DNA of 33,076 nt from Nitrospinae bacterium RIFCSPLOWO2_12_FULL_45_22 (GTDB lineage: Bacteria > 2-12-FULL-45-22): positions 1 to 33,076 of the forward strand of contig MHDQ01000189.1 of assembly GCA_001803565.1 (NCBI GenBank), in the 5' to 3' direction. The position numbers and the translations under genes were made by a program. The first letter of the stretch is position 1, and each line of letters begins with the position of its first letter. Below the pieces are notes generated by a model. The model worked only from the letters and a program-made list of their open reading frames with translations, searched no databases and was not told where the DNA came from. Shown here in pieces: positions 32,952 to 33,076 of the stretch.

Positions 32952-33076
32952 ATGCCGCAGGAACGTAAGGGAGGTTCAACAGACCTCTTGCAACTGGTCA
33001 GTTTTAATTTAGGCAATGAAGAGTTTGCGGTAGATATCCTAAAAGTCCAGGAGATAAACCGCATGGTAGAGATAAC
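32952..33076 (+). CDS. cheW: Chemotaxis coupling protein CheW (partial, 5' end)
   Basis: The ATG at 32952 follows a GGGAGGG site. The 41 visible codons include LVSFNLGNEEFAVDILKVQE and INRMVEI, the start of a CheW domain (typically LVTFxLGxExFAIDVxxVxEI). CheW links CheA to receptors. The gene runs off the window. Confidence 0.9.
   Translation, partial: MPQERKGGSTDLLQLVSFNLGNEEFAVDILKVQEINRMVEI

Overview
The window reads as a chromosomal segment of a motile, probably Gram-negative bacterium of moderate GC that I cannot place reliably. The flagellar and chemotaxis genes (including a CheZ-type phosphatase, FliL and MotE) and the NtrB/NtrC-like pair followed by fliF fit lineages such as Deltaproteobacteria, Nitrospirae, Planctomycetes or related uncultured phyla. 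That placement is inference. I see no rRNA, tRNA, transposase or CRISPR array.

Left block (1-8177, minus strand): reading leftward from 8177 come mtaB (tRNA methylthiotransferase), a SAM hydroxide adenosyltransferase, a RadC/JAMM protein with an extra N-terminal domain, type I restriction hsdR, a HigB/HigA-type toxin-antitoxin pair, and hsdM cut by the window edge. No hsdS is visible; it may lie beyond position 1. The block ends at a divergent intergenic region (8178-8583) with a strong sigma-54-type promoter reading rightward.

Middle block (8584-13556, plus strand): an anchored TPR protein, a soluble PAS histidine kinase and a sigma-54-activating NtrC-family regulator. By position these resemble a FlgS/FlgR-type flagellar control pair. 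Next comes fliF-fliG-fliH-fliI-fliJ-motE-fliL-fliM-fliN (13667-21923): MS ring, switch, export ATPase complex, stator chaperone-like protein and stator-associated FliL.

Right block (21942-33076): chemotaxis and signalling. It holds cheY, cheZ, a HEAT-repeat protein, cheR, a second CheY-like protein, cheA without a visible P2 domain, a small protein of a c-di-GMP/HDOD-associated type, an HDOD protein, a GAF-PAS histidine kinase, its response regulator, cheB, and the start of cheW. Together these genes build the flagellar motor base and control its direction. No MCP receptor, flgBC/fliE or flagellin gene lies in the window.

The most unusual feature is not a gene. Nearly every non-overlapping junction from about 6770 rightward carries an imperfect palindrome. 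The arms are often degenerate tandem words of 7 or 8 nt, and several families can be told apart. Some are inserted inside one another: four levels at 10550-10843 with a 9-bp duplicated flank, and two levels at 20303-20420. Others supply stop codons or C-terminal tails, or sit in frame inside coding sequences (TPR protein, cheB linker, kinase tail, and perhaps mtaB, motE and the SAM hydrolase). One family has two small hairpins whose stem sequences change between copies while pairing is kept. This multi-family, nested, coding-invading set of palindromic elements is my main candidate for something under-described.
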